Part shown: positions 51,000-62,600 of the stretch, one piece after another
Numbering within the stretch: the stretch's first letter is position 1
Layout of the letters: each line of letters begins with the position of its first letter
Source: Linepithema humile
Lineage: Eukaryota > Arthropoda > Insecta > Hymenoptera > Formicidae
Assembly: GCF_040581485.1 (NCBI RefSeq)
Contig: NC_090132.1
Location: forward strand, 21,668,911 to 21,732,910
Direction of reading: 5' to 3'
DNA: 64,000 bases
Made by a program: the position numbers and the translations under genes
The notes under the pieces: model-generated
The model's input: only the letters and a program-made list of their open reading frames with translations
The model's database searches: none
What the model was told of the DNA's origin: nothing

Positions 51000-52290
51000 A
51001 TCTCATTAAATCTTATCCATTTAAGATTTTTTGTACGAACTCTTAGGTATAAAATTTCTAATTAGGTAGGATTTTCTACTATAGATAAAGTTTTTGGATA
51101 GGTAGGTAGGATTTTAAAACTTTTTATCACTTCTATATTGTATTTTTTTTTTAATTCTTTGCTGTCGATAAACTTTGAAACTTCTGCTTTGGCAGTTAGT
51201 TTGTAGTTTATTGATGACAAAAATAATGATAAAACTTCGGGTGGGCAAACAGCAAGATTCTCTTTCAAAAAACGGAAGATGTTTCTTGTGTAAATTATGA
51301 AAAAGTTTGAACGTTTAAATGTTTAGATTAATAAATTTCACTAATAAAATATTACTACGTTTTGAATTATAAGAGATACTTTCGATTATAAATTAAAAAT
51401 TGTATTGTTCAGCTCTTTTTAACTAAAGTATTTTGCATTTATACATTAAACTTTTGAACGTTTAAATAATTTTATTGACATATAATTTTCATTTTGTATT
51501 ATCTTGTATATTATTTCGATGGAATACAGAATAATATATTAAGAAAAATTGTAATAAGCTAAATGTCTCAATGGCTGGATATGTCTCAATCTCCGAAAAT
51601 ATATGAACAAAATAATTTTTTAATATTCATAAATATAATGTCCGGAAACTGTGGTAAATTTACATATTCAATTATTTTTGCAAGTATTTAATATCGTCGT
51701 TTAATAAATGCAAATTTTGGTTTTAAATTTCCGCGAAGTAAATTTTAATCTTTATTATATAATATTAAAAATATTATTTTCATAGAAAACATCACATCTT
51801 TTATAATAATTAATTCTTAAATATATTGCCACTGGAACATTTCTCTTAAATATTGTAAACTTGTAAAAATCTTTTTCTCATTTGTACAAATATTGTATTA
51901 ATATATTGTATATTATATTGTATATTATATATTATATTATATAATTGTATATTGTATTATATATATATGTATGTATCACATTATTGCATCTGTATGCAGC
52001 ATTGTTGTATATATTTCTTCTTCATTGTATATGTTTTCTGAATTTAATATTATTTATTGTATACTATTATTATATTGTATTTGGTTTTATTAAAATCTTT
52101 TCTCGACAAACAATGTATTTTATTTCACAACATTCTTTAAATCCTCTTTCCATTGAAAGAAAGAAAATGACGACGCACGGGGATAAGGTTTTGTGTGCGC
52201 AGTATAAGCCATTTTTGTACGTGAGTTGCTAGATATTTATGGGCATAATGTTTTCTGGGTATTATAAACAATTATATAAGCATAATTAAA
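51000..52290. other. AT-rich intergenic, one unexplained minus-strand open frame
   Basis: Very AT-rich, with TA-rich stretches near 51900-51970. A minus-strand frame (about 51315-51062) encodes a Lys/Glu/Ser-rich peptide including PPEVLSLFLSSINYKLTAK. It has plausible coding composition but no ATG, no clear splice site and no recognised domain, so it is perhaps a decayed exon or transposon fragment. Confidence 0.35.
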
Positions 52291-52298
52291 ACAATAAT

Positions 52299-52552
52299 CC
52301 AGTAAACACAAACAGTAACATAACATCAATGTTACAATTTCCCATTCGACAATGCAATCGTTACGAGACAAGTTACATTGCTGAGTGGGAAATTATAACA
52401 TTGATGTTATGTTACTGTTAGTTTCCCAGGCAGCACACATGTCCAAAATACATTCAAAGGGTACCCAGAGCACGTCCTGCGGTCCCAAAAACATCTTCGG
52501 AATATCCTCTGGATGTCTTTTGCATAATACTGTGCTGAATTGTGTTTACTGG
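52299..52552. mobile_element. MITE-like element with nested inverted repeats
   Basis: The outer ends are a perfect 13-bp inverted repeat (CCAGTAAACACAA at 52299-52311 and its complement at 52540-52552). Inside, a near-perfect stem pairs 52311-52344 with 52386-52420 around a 41-nt loop. No clean target duplication was seen. The part at 52430-52530 (GGCAGCACACATGTCC onward) looks like an interspersed-repeat segment. No coding capacity. Confidence 0.6.
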
Positions 52553-52802
52553 AAAAATAATTAATATTACAAGTTTTTTGAAAATAATCCCATAACAATA
52601 GGTGCGCACCGCTTAATGCTATTTGTCACTCATTTTAAGAGTATGTCTTCGTGACGAAAACATGACTTTTTCAAAATAAATATTGTCAGTTTACAATTGT
52701 CAATGTTATTTTGCAATAAATAAAAAAAATTATTTTTAAAGTAAATCTATATAAATTGATATAACAAAACTTACGCATCAATTAAAAAAAAAAAACTATA
52801 AG

Positions 52803-52960
52803 TTTTTTTTTTTTGCGGAGTGGGGAAAAATCTTCCAAAGACCTCCTCTGGCCCCGTACCAGGGGAGAGTGTTGGATTCAACCAGGACTCAGATCGACGA
52901 GAACCATGAATCCGAACGATCCTTGTCCCGATCGCCTACCAACTAAAAAACCCCACCATA
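52803..52960 (-). mobile_element. Retroposon-like fragment with 3' poly(A), minus strand
   Basis: Read on the minus strand, a GC-richer stretch starts near GGTGGGGTTTTTTAG and ends in CCCCACTCCGC followed by A12 (plus-strand poly(T) at 52803-52814). It sits sharply in AT-rich DNA. The segment TTAGTTGGTAGGCG and a later GGTTGAATCC loosely resemble tRNA-type internal promoter boxes, so a SINE is possible; the 3' end of a LINE is the alternative. No target duplication was identified. Confidence 0.4.
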
Positions 52961-53846
52961 TAATCCTATAATATATTTAATACCTACCTAAATAATATAT
53001 TTAATGAAATTTAACCTTTTAACGTAGAACATATGTTCAAAGAATTGAAAATTCTTTAATAGATTGATATATGTATATGTACATTTTTATTGGCATAATG
53101 CAAAGATCACAATCACAGCTGAAATAATTGCATAAATCTTTAACTAGCAGGTCTTATCACGAGGAAATATGACATATATTTCCTGTAAATAACTGAGATA
53201 ATCAGTTATATATTTCTTGATATTTCTTTTCCCTATTTATATGCTGAAACATCTGATATTGAGCGATTTATCAAAATCACTTGTATTATATATTTTACGG
53301 TATTCGTTTGTACCTTGCCTTGTAATTGCCTTGTTGAATACCGTGTGCACATATACACATATATATATATATATATATTATACATCTCATATATATCGCC
53401 TTATTGTATTTTTTAAAATTTCATTACTATTATATGCATCTCGTATTATATCATTGGTAATAAGAAAATGCATGATTTTACAATTTCTTAGTATAACCGT
53501 ATTAGAACCTATTATTTATTTTTTCCGTGATGAGACCTGCTAGTTAACGATTTATGTAATTATTTCAACTGTGATTGCGATCTTCTAAGAAATTGAAAAA
53601 TTCATGTTTTTTTTTCTCATTACTATTAAATAATTATGACTGGCAAAGTAAAACATGATTTGGAAACATTTTTCATAATAAATGTAATGTCATGATACAA
53701 TAGCACAGTAAGTATTTTTTTAATACAATGACAAAACTGCAAGATACATAAAATAATAAAGAAAAGATTAAAAGTAAGTACACATATTTGAATATATTAC
53801 TTTCTTTAAATATTTACCATGTTCTACGTTATTTCATTTAACTTTC
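52961..53846. other. AT-rich intergenic, no gene seen
   Basis: Contains a (TA)n microsatellite at about 53359-53379. An open frame at 53217-53543 is hydrophobic and low-complexity, without a recognisable domain. The 3'UTR of the THAP gene probably lies at the right end. Confidence 0.5.
53359..53379. repeat. (TA)n microsatellite
   Basis: About ten AT/TA units. Confidence 0.85.
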
Positions 53847-54178
53847 TTATTTTTTCTTTTTTTTCGGCTTATCTGTCAGAGTATCGATCATGTAATCTTT
53901 CCCTAGAACAAAAACGTTTTTGTCTTCCGTATTTGCTTGCTCATAATGAGGTACTCGTTCTATTTGTGCAATTTTTGTATTTGTAATTTTTTTATTTGTG
54001 CTATTTTTATTTGGTACATTTTTATTTAATAAAATAATTTGATTAAAAGGAATTGGTACCGCATTTCGTTTCAAATCTTTATTGGCAGTATTTGTGAATG
54101 AATCTTTAGGGAAATGATCTTCACACAATCCCGCACGTCGAATTGAACTGGGAGACCATTCTTCTAATTTAGAATTTC
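53847..54178 (-). CDS. THAP-domain protein, last exon (partial)
   Basis: Acceptor TTGCAG ends at 54179 on the minus strand, and the exon runs to TAA at 53847-53849 (about 110 residues). It encodes the C-terminal half of a THAP C2CH zinc finger: EEWSPSS, then LCEDHF (third Cys and the His ligand), FPKDSF and the closing AVPIPF (the AVPx(F) box). Then come an Asn/Lys/Thr-rich stretch and a KPKKKKK basic end. THAP proteins are sequence-specific DNA-binding factors, some derived from P-element-like transposases. The upstream exon with the CxxC half was not found between 54.18 and 55.8 kb, so the gene may have a long intron or be a remnant. Confidence 0.7.
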
Positions 54179-54311
54179 CTGCAATACAAACAAATTAAAA
54201 GACTTAAAAATGATGTGATTATATGTTTGCTCTGTGTCTTACAGTCAATAATCAGCCCTACAAGACACATATATTTCGAATCTTGTTTCTAGATTTCATA
54301 GATATTGATCA

Positions 54312-54720
54312 TTTTTTTTTTTTTTTTTTTTTTTTTACGGGACAACGAGAAATCAACGTTTAATCGTACACAATCGACGAAATCTCATTAATTATAACAT
54401 TCGCGGTAAATAATACGCGATAGATAATTATCCTTCCAGCAATCGCTCGTCACTTTAATTGAGATATTCTGGATAAAAACTTGCAGTACAATAACCAACA
54501 AAACGTCGCGACACGATACATTGTGGAACAATCGCAAGTATCATTAACACCCGCGTTAAATAATACGTTCCGACAATTGCCCACTACTTTAATCGACATT
54601 TTTAACAAAAATTGTACTTACTTATGCACTATTAACGGATAAAATACGTCGTTAATCGCGAAGCATTGACATTCCGAACTGACATGTATACTACATCACG
54701 GTGCAAAGTCTATTTTTTCT
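54312..54720 (-). other. Poly(A)-ended segment with an internal imperfect duplication
   Basis: A 25-nt poly(T) at 54312-54336 borders a CpG-richer block to about 54720. Within it, two similar blocks about 145 bp apart share TAAATAATACG and ACTTTAATNGANAT (near 54408 and 54556). On the minus strand this reads as a retroposon or transcript ending in poly(A). No domain is recognised. Confidence 0.35.
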
Positions 54721-55300
54721 CACATTTTGCATTTCACATAACGTTCACAAATTAACAAATTTGCAACGTAAATCTGTGATTTTCGTATAAGTAAAGTGCA
54801 GTGAGTTTGTTATTTTCATCGATTCTTCAATGGAATTGATACAGAGCAGTTTAATTGTAAAGCACAACCTGTAATGAGTGGAGCAAATTGCAATACTGGT
54901 GGCTGGTGATCAGAATTTATTCATTATTTAATTCTGCATATAATTGCAATAGCACATCGATATAACGTGTTATAACTTCTATTTAATATTTATTATTAGA
55001 TGTGTTTGAAAATACTTATTAAAATATTTATTGAAAAATATTGGTTGGTTATTTAGTATAAATTTTAAATAATTACACAACTTATTGAATATAATTATGT
55101 TTGGAAATAATGCAATAATATGTAGCAATCAACATACATAAAATGTATATGATAATTTATAATAACTAAAATACATATATTTTTTCAAGTACAACTGGAA
55201 GCATACTCAGCTTAGGTGAGGAAATTCATTCATTATACATAATCTCTGATATCTAATGTTTTTTTATCTTAATCTTCACAATATAAAATATTAAACGACA
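54721..55300. other. AT-rich intergenic before unit B, no gene seen
   Basis: No recognisable open frame or repeat. The left limit of homology with unit A is around 55.3 kb. Confidence 0.5.
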
Positions 55301-55847
55301 TGAGTAAGTTTATCGCAATAGATTTGAAGGCAAAGTAAACAATTGAAAGTTAAATATCAGATAAAATGTCACAGAGAAATTCTGCAAATAAAATTTCTCA
55401 ATTTCTTTTGTTGAAACATTGCTGATGTATCATGAAAATGTTGTATACTTTAAATCTTTACACAATACTTCTAAAACATTTGTGTGTTTTGATTACTTGT
55501 TGATTTGAGGTTTATACAATTTTTAATAAAACTTACAATTAGCAGTGTTTCCTAATGATAATTAACGAAATTGTGTTAGGCAGTCATAAGAATAGTTTTT
55601 AATATTTGCATCGGATAAAGCAGGTTTCGCACATAATTATTACCATAAGACGTTATAACATTTACTTCAAAATGTTTATTAAAACCTACGTGGGATGCGC
55701 TAGCGTCACTGTTCCGCCCGTCATCTATAGTTCCATCTATGTATAAATTGTATTCAAACTCAAACCCAGTTGAAAGCAGTTCGAAGCTGATGCTTGTGTC
55801 TTGATTGTTATTCAACGATAAATTGTTCTTATATTATCTCATCTGAA

Positions 55848-56967
55848 ATGCCGAATTTCACAAAATGGCATTTTGGACTACTCGTTATCTTCTGCGTATC
55901 GCTTGGTAAGTCACGTCTTGTTTGCATTATCTTTTCTCTTGTTCTTCTTTAAGATAATTTCATTATAGGCCACGCCCTGGAGTGTTACGTTTGCACAGAT
56001 CAGGAGGGCAATGTAGACAAATGCTTAAATACCATTAAAACCTGCGAATCATACCAAGACGCCTGCCAAACGGTGATTAAATGGGGCAGTAAGTACATAC
56101 TTTGCACATATTTGTATTCACTCATTGGTTTTTGAGGTTACGCTCTGTGTTATGGAGTACATATTCTTTATCAGTTCTTCACTTTAAATCAATTACCGAC
56201 TATCGTTTTATCGCTTTTTATTAGGCTTGATAAGAGAATTAAATATATTTTACTCTGTTAAAAGAAATATTGGTTTAAGTATCTTAGATAACAAACTAAG
56301 GCTGCTTTCTAGTTAATGACACAAGTATCATTCTATCTTTATTTGATGTCCAATAGTGAACAAAGATAGAATGATACTTGTGTGGACTCGTGTCATTATT
56401 AGCTGGAAAGTGGCGTAAGGAAACATGAGTACTTTGTTTTCAAATGTAAGAATACAACTTTAATCAGCTAGCCAAAAGATAACTGAATTAAAAAATTATA
56501 TCTATTTAATTAAGTGTATTTAGAAAAATATTAGTGTAATGAAATTAATGTAATGTACATAATAATAAATTTTAATATATGAATAGTATTATAAGACTAA
56601 TAAATTGCATATCATTGCAGGTCTACCGTACTGGTCCCAGGGTGCTATGAAACAATTTTATGTTTCTAAACGATGTGCTGTTAAGAATGAATGTGAAAAA
56701 TTACAACGTAATAATATGCCTGATTGTACATACATCTGGTACGAAGATTGGAAATGTTCTTCTTGCTGTCAAGGCGACAGATGCAATTATTTCGTTATTG
56801 TAAGTATAATCTTTTGATTTTAAAGGGATTTTAAAAGAATAATAGTGTCAAACAAAAAAATATTTTATTATTTATTTCAGTCTGCTGGATACAAAATAAA
56901 ATTGCACAATGGAATATTTGCTATAATGGTTATGATTTCGTTGCTGGGTGCATCAAGGTTTCAATGA
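55848..56967 (+). CDS. Ly6/uPAR-domain (three-finger) protein, probably GPI-anchored
   Basis: Small secreted or surface protein of the insect Ly6 family, members of which modulate channels, receptors or septate junctions. Exons are 55848-55905, 55969-56088, 56621-56799 and 56881-56967, with GT-AG borders and one frame, giving 147 residues. There is a signal peptide (MPNFTKWHFGLLVIFCVSLG). The mature part has 12 cysteines and starts ALECYVC, where the Cys pair near the N-terminus is typical. It closes with KCSSCCQGDRCN, the CC...CN hallmark. The C-terminal stretch FAIMVMISLLGAS is hydrophobic and suits GPI attachment. It lies in unit B of the transporter duplication; unit A has no counterpart. 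The particular Ly6 subfamily and partner are unknown. Confidence 0.9.
56301..56415. mobile_element. Hairpin MITE in Ly6 intron 2 (115 bp)
   Basis: A 22-bp perfect inverted repeat (56319-56340 and 56362-56383) lies inside longer imperfect ends starting GCTGCTTTCTAG and ending CTGGAAAGTGGCG. It is flanked by TAAG at 56297-56300 and 56416-56419. The homologous sequence of unit A (around 39365) runs straight through without it, an empty site. A microRNA-like hairpin is an alternative reading, but the flanking duplication favours a MITE. Confidence 0.65.
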
Positions 56968-57737
56968 TAATAATACTGCCAAGACAAGTAATAAAAAAGT
57001 AATATAGTTAGTTGACGTTCTAGTCAACTCGCAAATAATGAATCTCGATACACTGCAAACTGAACAACAAATTTTTTTTTATACAATAACAATGATTATT
57101 GCACGTTATAGACACAAGATAGTTACATTTTTCTAACATATCTAAATGTATTGTGTTTAATCTAATCTTTTATATTGTACAGTCACATCTCAGAATGTGA
57201 TATATATTGTGGCCTTAGTGGTAATAGTGGCCTTATGATGATTATACAAGTATTTACATCCATTTTATGATGTTAAACATGCAAACATATATACTTAAAA
57301 TTGTCATTAATTATTTGACAAATGTTGCGTGTTCAAATTGATATGCGATTATTGCTTTATTATGTAGCATTTAATCCGTCCATTTAGACTAATATTCTAC
57401 TTGTTACAATACATAGTATATATGTAATACGTACATAGTGTATATGTAATACGTACACTAATATTTTTATTTATTATATATACATAGTATATATATTCCG
57501 TCCATTTTTCAATAAAATTACATTTACAGCTAACATATGAATTTATTTTATGGAAACATGAAAGTAACAACTGAATGCACCAATATTCATTTTGTATTTG
57601 TTGCTGACGAATAGACGATTTTTTCTTTCGATCAGCGAAACTCGTATAAGCGATACACGCAAATTGTTTGCGCGGGGACACTGAACTCAAGATACTCGTA
57701 TTAACATGTCTCATAATTGATCGTATTATCATGACTG
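56968..57737. other. Intergenic between Ly6 gene and CAT copy B
   Basis: AT-rich; aligns with about 39.57-40.1 kb of unit A (for example the CAACTNNCAAATAATNAATC stretch at 57026). It holds the Ly6 3'UTR and short tandem TATATGTAATACGTACA repeats near 57420-57460. No further gene seen. Confidence 0.5.
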
Positions 57738-57924
57738 TGTAGGATAACCAGTATCTATGTAGATAAGCAGAATAAAGAAAATGGTTAATACATTCCTGAA
57801 AACAATCCCAAGATGCGACGCGTCATTCTACGAGGTAAAATTGATAGTCGTATTCAGTGCGATTGCAGTAATTCTGACGACTCGATTTTGCGCACAACTA
57901 AGAAAATCACGTTGCTCCGACCAA
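57738..57924 (+). other. Probable 5' noncoding exon/promoter of CAT copy B
   Basis: Highly similar to 40116-40299 of unit A, from GTGTAGATAAGCAGAA-like sequence to the shared donor CAA|GTAAG. An open frame starts at 57781 here, but the unit A counterpart is not open, so the exon is judged noncoding. The next coding exon starts at 59677, so the first intron is about 1.75 kb. Confidence 0.55.
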
Positions 57925-59676
57925 GTAAGAACACATTGTATTTTTCTTATCGTGAATAAAGAAAAAAATGTTTACAAATTAATAGGACAAACGGTAACCC
58001 AAATTTAACAAGTTGACCAATTCCATACACAGCTATATAAGTTAATTTAAATTGACGTATTAACTTAATTTTTAATGCTAATTTAGATAGAAAAAATTAA
58101 AAGATTGCTTCATGTAACGTTTCATAATATGTTATTATTATTTACGTTTTTATTTTTTCGCCGTTAAAGATTTTTATTATTAATTTTGCACTGTTCCTTA
58201 ACAACGAATATAAATTTAATTTAATACATCTATATGAAAGATATAACGAAGGCAGTATTGCCTTACAAATATAAGCACATGCGCGTTACCTGTATGATAA
58301 ATCTGAAACGGAGATATCTATACCGGCACGTCGAGCACATGGATCATATTAGTATTGTACACAAAGCGATTAAAGCTATTAAATTGAGGATTTTACAGTG
58401 GATCTTAGTTTTTATTACATTTACTGTTTTGTTTTTTGAAAGGTATCGATGAATTTATACAAAATAATTGTTATAATTCTATATTATTCTATATTATAGA
58501 GATTGAAAATATTGAAAATACGATGTTAAGAGGGTAATATTTAAGTTAACCTTTAAAAGACTTCACAGAACTTTTTCAAAATCATGAGGATCTTGTTCTA
58601 AGAAACTGTATCGTGTTTGGAAAGTTTGTTAGATTTTTTTTCTTGAAAAGTAAGAAAAAATTAGAAAATTTTGAACCAATATACGTTTAATGTATAATTT
58701 ACTGAGTAATATAATGCTGATATGAACATCCTAAAATATCTCGCGTTTACGATTCATTACAAACGTATTAGATATTGCAAACGGAGGAAAGCCACAAACC
58801 ACATTGATTAGATTTTGCTATCAAATTCTTGCCGAGTTATACAATGTATAGTGACAATTTATACCTGGGCTTTTTAACTTTCCCAATAGGTTTTAGCATG
58901 TATAGAGTATGCCGAAATTTAGAACAAGAATTAATCAGATTGAATTAAGAAATACTTAATATGATTCTGGGAAATATTTAAGCGAAATGAAGAAAGAGAA
59001 TGATGTTCGCATTGTGAAGTGTCAGTGATTAAGCATAATAAATATAAGAGGTTTACTTATAGACGCGTCGTTTCACTCTTGTGCCGAGACAATTCGGCCA
59101 ATTGAACGAGCAGAAGCGCCCCAACATTCGTTTCTTCACTTATATAACACTTCACTTATATACAGAATTTTAATTGACTGCCTTTAGTCGCGCGCCGGCA
59201 GTCTGACAGATAAATTGTGTAATTTGTTGTTAACGTTTCGCATTTTTTTCACAAAGAAAAATGGATTGTGCTTTAACAAAACTCCTCATGGTAAGTCATT
59301 AATTTTAAAAAGTGATCCGATTGTATATGTAATTTTTATTTTAAATTACATTTACAAAATTATCGATACTAAGAGAAAAGACACAAAATACACATGGTAC
59401 GACATATAAATTGATTTATAAAAATTTTTTTACGATATAATGAATATATTTTGTTATACATCATTCTACTCGCAAAATTATTTCATATTTTTTTAAAGAG
59501 ATAATAAATGCAATTATCGCGATAATACTGTTAGCGATACTGTGAATCATGCCAGTTGCGATATTTTTTTTAACTTAAAATTTGTAAAATTTTAAATAAG
59601 ATTTCTAGCAATCACTTTATGAATTATGTTTTAATAATGTCTATTTAAATTTTTAATTGTACGTGTATTTTTTTAG
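57925..59676 (+). other. CAT copy B first intron
   Basis: AT-rich, about twice as long as the unit A intron (40300-41202). The end near the acceptor (from about 59230) aligns with unit A. The extra length around 58000-59200 shows no recognisable element, though an insertion is likely. Confidence 0.45.
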
Positions 59677-59685
59677 CTGTACAAT

Positions 59686-62600
59686 ATGAAGTGGAAGTTG
59701 CGTGGTCTATACAAGGCATTTAGTCGTAAAAAAGTGGTGAACTTCTCTGAGGATTCTAAATTAGCGAGAGTTTTATCAACTATCGATCTCACAGCCTTAG
59801 GAATCGGTTCTACTCTAGGAGTAGGTGTCTACGTCCTGGCAGGAAATGTCGCAAAAACTACTGCAGGTCCTGCTGTAGTCATCTCATTTGCTATCGCCGC
59901 AGTGGCATCGATGTTCGCTGGTATGCATTTATCATATTGATACATGATAAGAAAACCATTTAATCGATGTTATTGATCTTTTACTTCAATTCGAAGTACC
60001 TAATAATTTTGAATATTTTTTTACTCCTTTCTTAAACAACTTAATAAAGAATATGTTGCAGAGAAATTATATAAAAATAAATATTGATAAGATTAAACAA
60101 TGAACTGAATAATGGCCTGTCTTTTAGTCCATCTTACATGCTTGCCGCTGCTTAAGCAAATTTCTATCTCGGCATCATAAATGCAAGCTTCGCAGAAAAT
60201 GATACTAAAAACACACAGCATTGTTTCACTTGGTAGCCGAGATATAGATTTGTTACATGTAAGATTTATATTACAACGCACAAAATGTATTAGTTTAAGA
60301 GTTCTTGGAATAAGATTTGCCGATATTCAGCTCTCAACGCATTAATTGATAATCTTAAGATAATGTTCGTGTTAGTCTCGTTTTATATGCTTGATAATAA
60401 CACTATAAAATAATAACACTAATAAAATAATAAAAGAGATAGATCATGGCCAGATAAAAATACCATTAATAATATAAACATATAACAACTGCGATACAAT
60501 ACGCAATTACAATAGTTAATGTTAATTGTCATTTTCTTTGACAAATATGGTAATTTCTGTCAGTAATCTAATACAAGTAGATCTATCTATAATAAACAGA
60601 GAAAAAAAATTATTTAATTAAATTAATTTTAATATTGAAATACCGACGCTTAATAAAAAAAATCGATTTACTAGTTTCAAAATAAACACCTAATATGTTA
60701 AATTTTTGTACTAATATTTATCATAATTTTTCAGGTCTCTGTTACGCTGAGTTCGGCGCACGAGTGCCGCGTGCCGGATCCGCATACATTTATAGCTACG
60801 TTACGATGGGCGAATTCGTAGCGTTTCTCATCGGATGGACTCTGATTCTAGAGTATGTGATCGGCACAGCCAGCGTGGTGCGCGGTCTGAGTACGTACGT
60901 CGATGCACTCTTCAACAACAGCATGAGGAATGCTTTCGAATCAGCAGCGCCTATCGATGTCAGTAATTTATCAACGTATCCGGACTTCTTCGCGTTCGGA
61001 GTCACCCTGGTATTTTCAGGTAATAAGAGAATTGTAAGGATAGGAGTCATCGATACGATCTAATTAAATCTCGCCGAAAATTTCACCTTGTTTTATTAAC
61101 AAAATAGCCGAGATATTTAAAAATGCACATCTCTCATAACACACAAACTGGTATTAAAGTCGAAATAATTTGTGATTTTTTTCAGTCGCACTTGCTTTCG
61201 GTGCCAAGGAATCCTCGCTGGCGAATAATTTCTTCACCTTGGTAAACCTCTCTGTTGTGCTCTTCGTTATAATTGGCGGTGCCTTTAAATGTAAGAGAAA
61301 AGAAAGGACTCTTTCAAATTTGTCTCTTTTGTATAAATGCGAAGTTAACGTATTCACTGATTGCATGATTATTACTCTACAATTAACAGTAACACGCTAG
61401 AAACATGAGCTATAAGATGATAGAAAAATATTTATATTTACAAGCCCATAAGTTAAGATATAAAAAGACAAAATATAAAATTTGAAATAAATTTATAGCT
61501 GATATTAATAATTGGAAATTGGAGCCTACCTGCACCGAGACGGATTGCCCACACGGAACCGGTGGCTTCTTTCCTTATGGTATATCAGGCGTTATAACTG
61601 GTGCGGCTACATGCTTCTATGGATTTATTGGTTTTGATTGCGTGGCTACCACGGGGGAGGAGGCCAAGAATCCAAAACGATCCATCCCCATAGCGATCGT
61701 CGCATCACTGATGGTCGTCTTCCTAGCATATTTCGGCGTCTCCGCGGTGCTCACCACCGTGCTGCCGTACTACGCGCAAAATTCCGACGCACCGTTTCCG
61801 CACATGTTCGACACGATAGGATGGAGCTGGGCCAAGTGGCTCGTATCAGTTGGAGCAATTTGCGGACTCTGCTCCAGGTAATACCGCTTTCTGTTGCATC
61901 ATGCTGAAAGAAGTGAATGTTTTTCCTACATTCTTAGCAATCTTAATTTTTATAAAATTTAATTTGATTTGGAAATATTGTTCGTTGAAAAATTTTATAT
62001 GAAAGTATATTTTGCTAAAAGATTTGTTTTTAATACGTACAAGGAGCGTTGTTTTCTTATCATTATTAATCAATTGTTTCAGTTTATTAGGCGCTATGTT
62101 TCCGCTGCCGCGAGTTATCTACGCCATGGCTTCAGATGGACTGATCTTCAAGTGGATGGGAAAAGTGAGCTCACGATTCCAGACTCCACTCGTAGGCACA
62201 CTTTCCGCTGGGCTTCTAACAGGTTCGATACGCGTTATTTTCACCTGGTTAATCAACAATGTAATCGTTTAATATTATTACAGGAATTTTAGCAGCGATA
62301 TTCGAACTCTCGCAATTAGTCAACATGATGAGTATCGGTACGTTGTTAGCGTATTCGATTGTGGCGTGTTGCGTTCTTATTTTACGGTAAGAAATTTAAA
62401 CTGCGTTGAAATTTGATTCATAGTTTAACTCATCTTTCAACATCTTTCAGAATTAAGAGTCGATAAAGCGTCAATTAAAATAAATTGGCTTACAATTAAT
62501 GCAATTTCATCGAATAATAGAAACAATTGACTTATTTTCGGTAGTTACGAAGAAAGCGAAGCATATGAGAAGAAAGGCGATCACGATCCCAGGACCTTCA

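Noticed and set aside
56301..56415. microRNA precursor
   Set aside because: The stem is longer and more perfect than typical, and TAAG flanks plus the empty paralogous site favour a MITE. Kept only as an alternative.
57781..58008. Upstream frame at the start of CAT copy B as an N-terminal extension
   Set aside because: It runs through the conserved donor at 57925 into intron, and the paralogous exon of unit A is not open in that frame.
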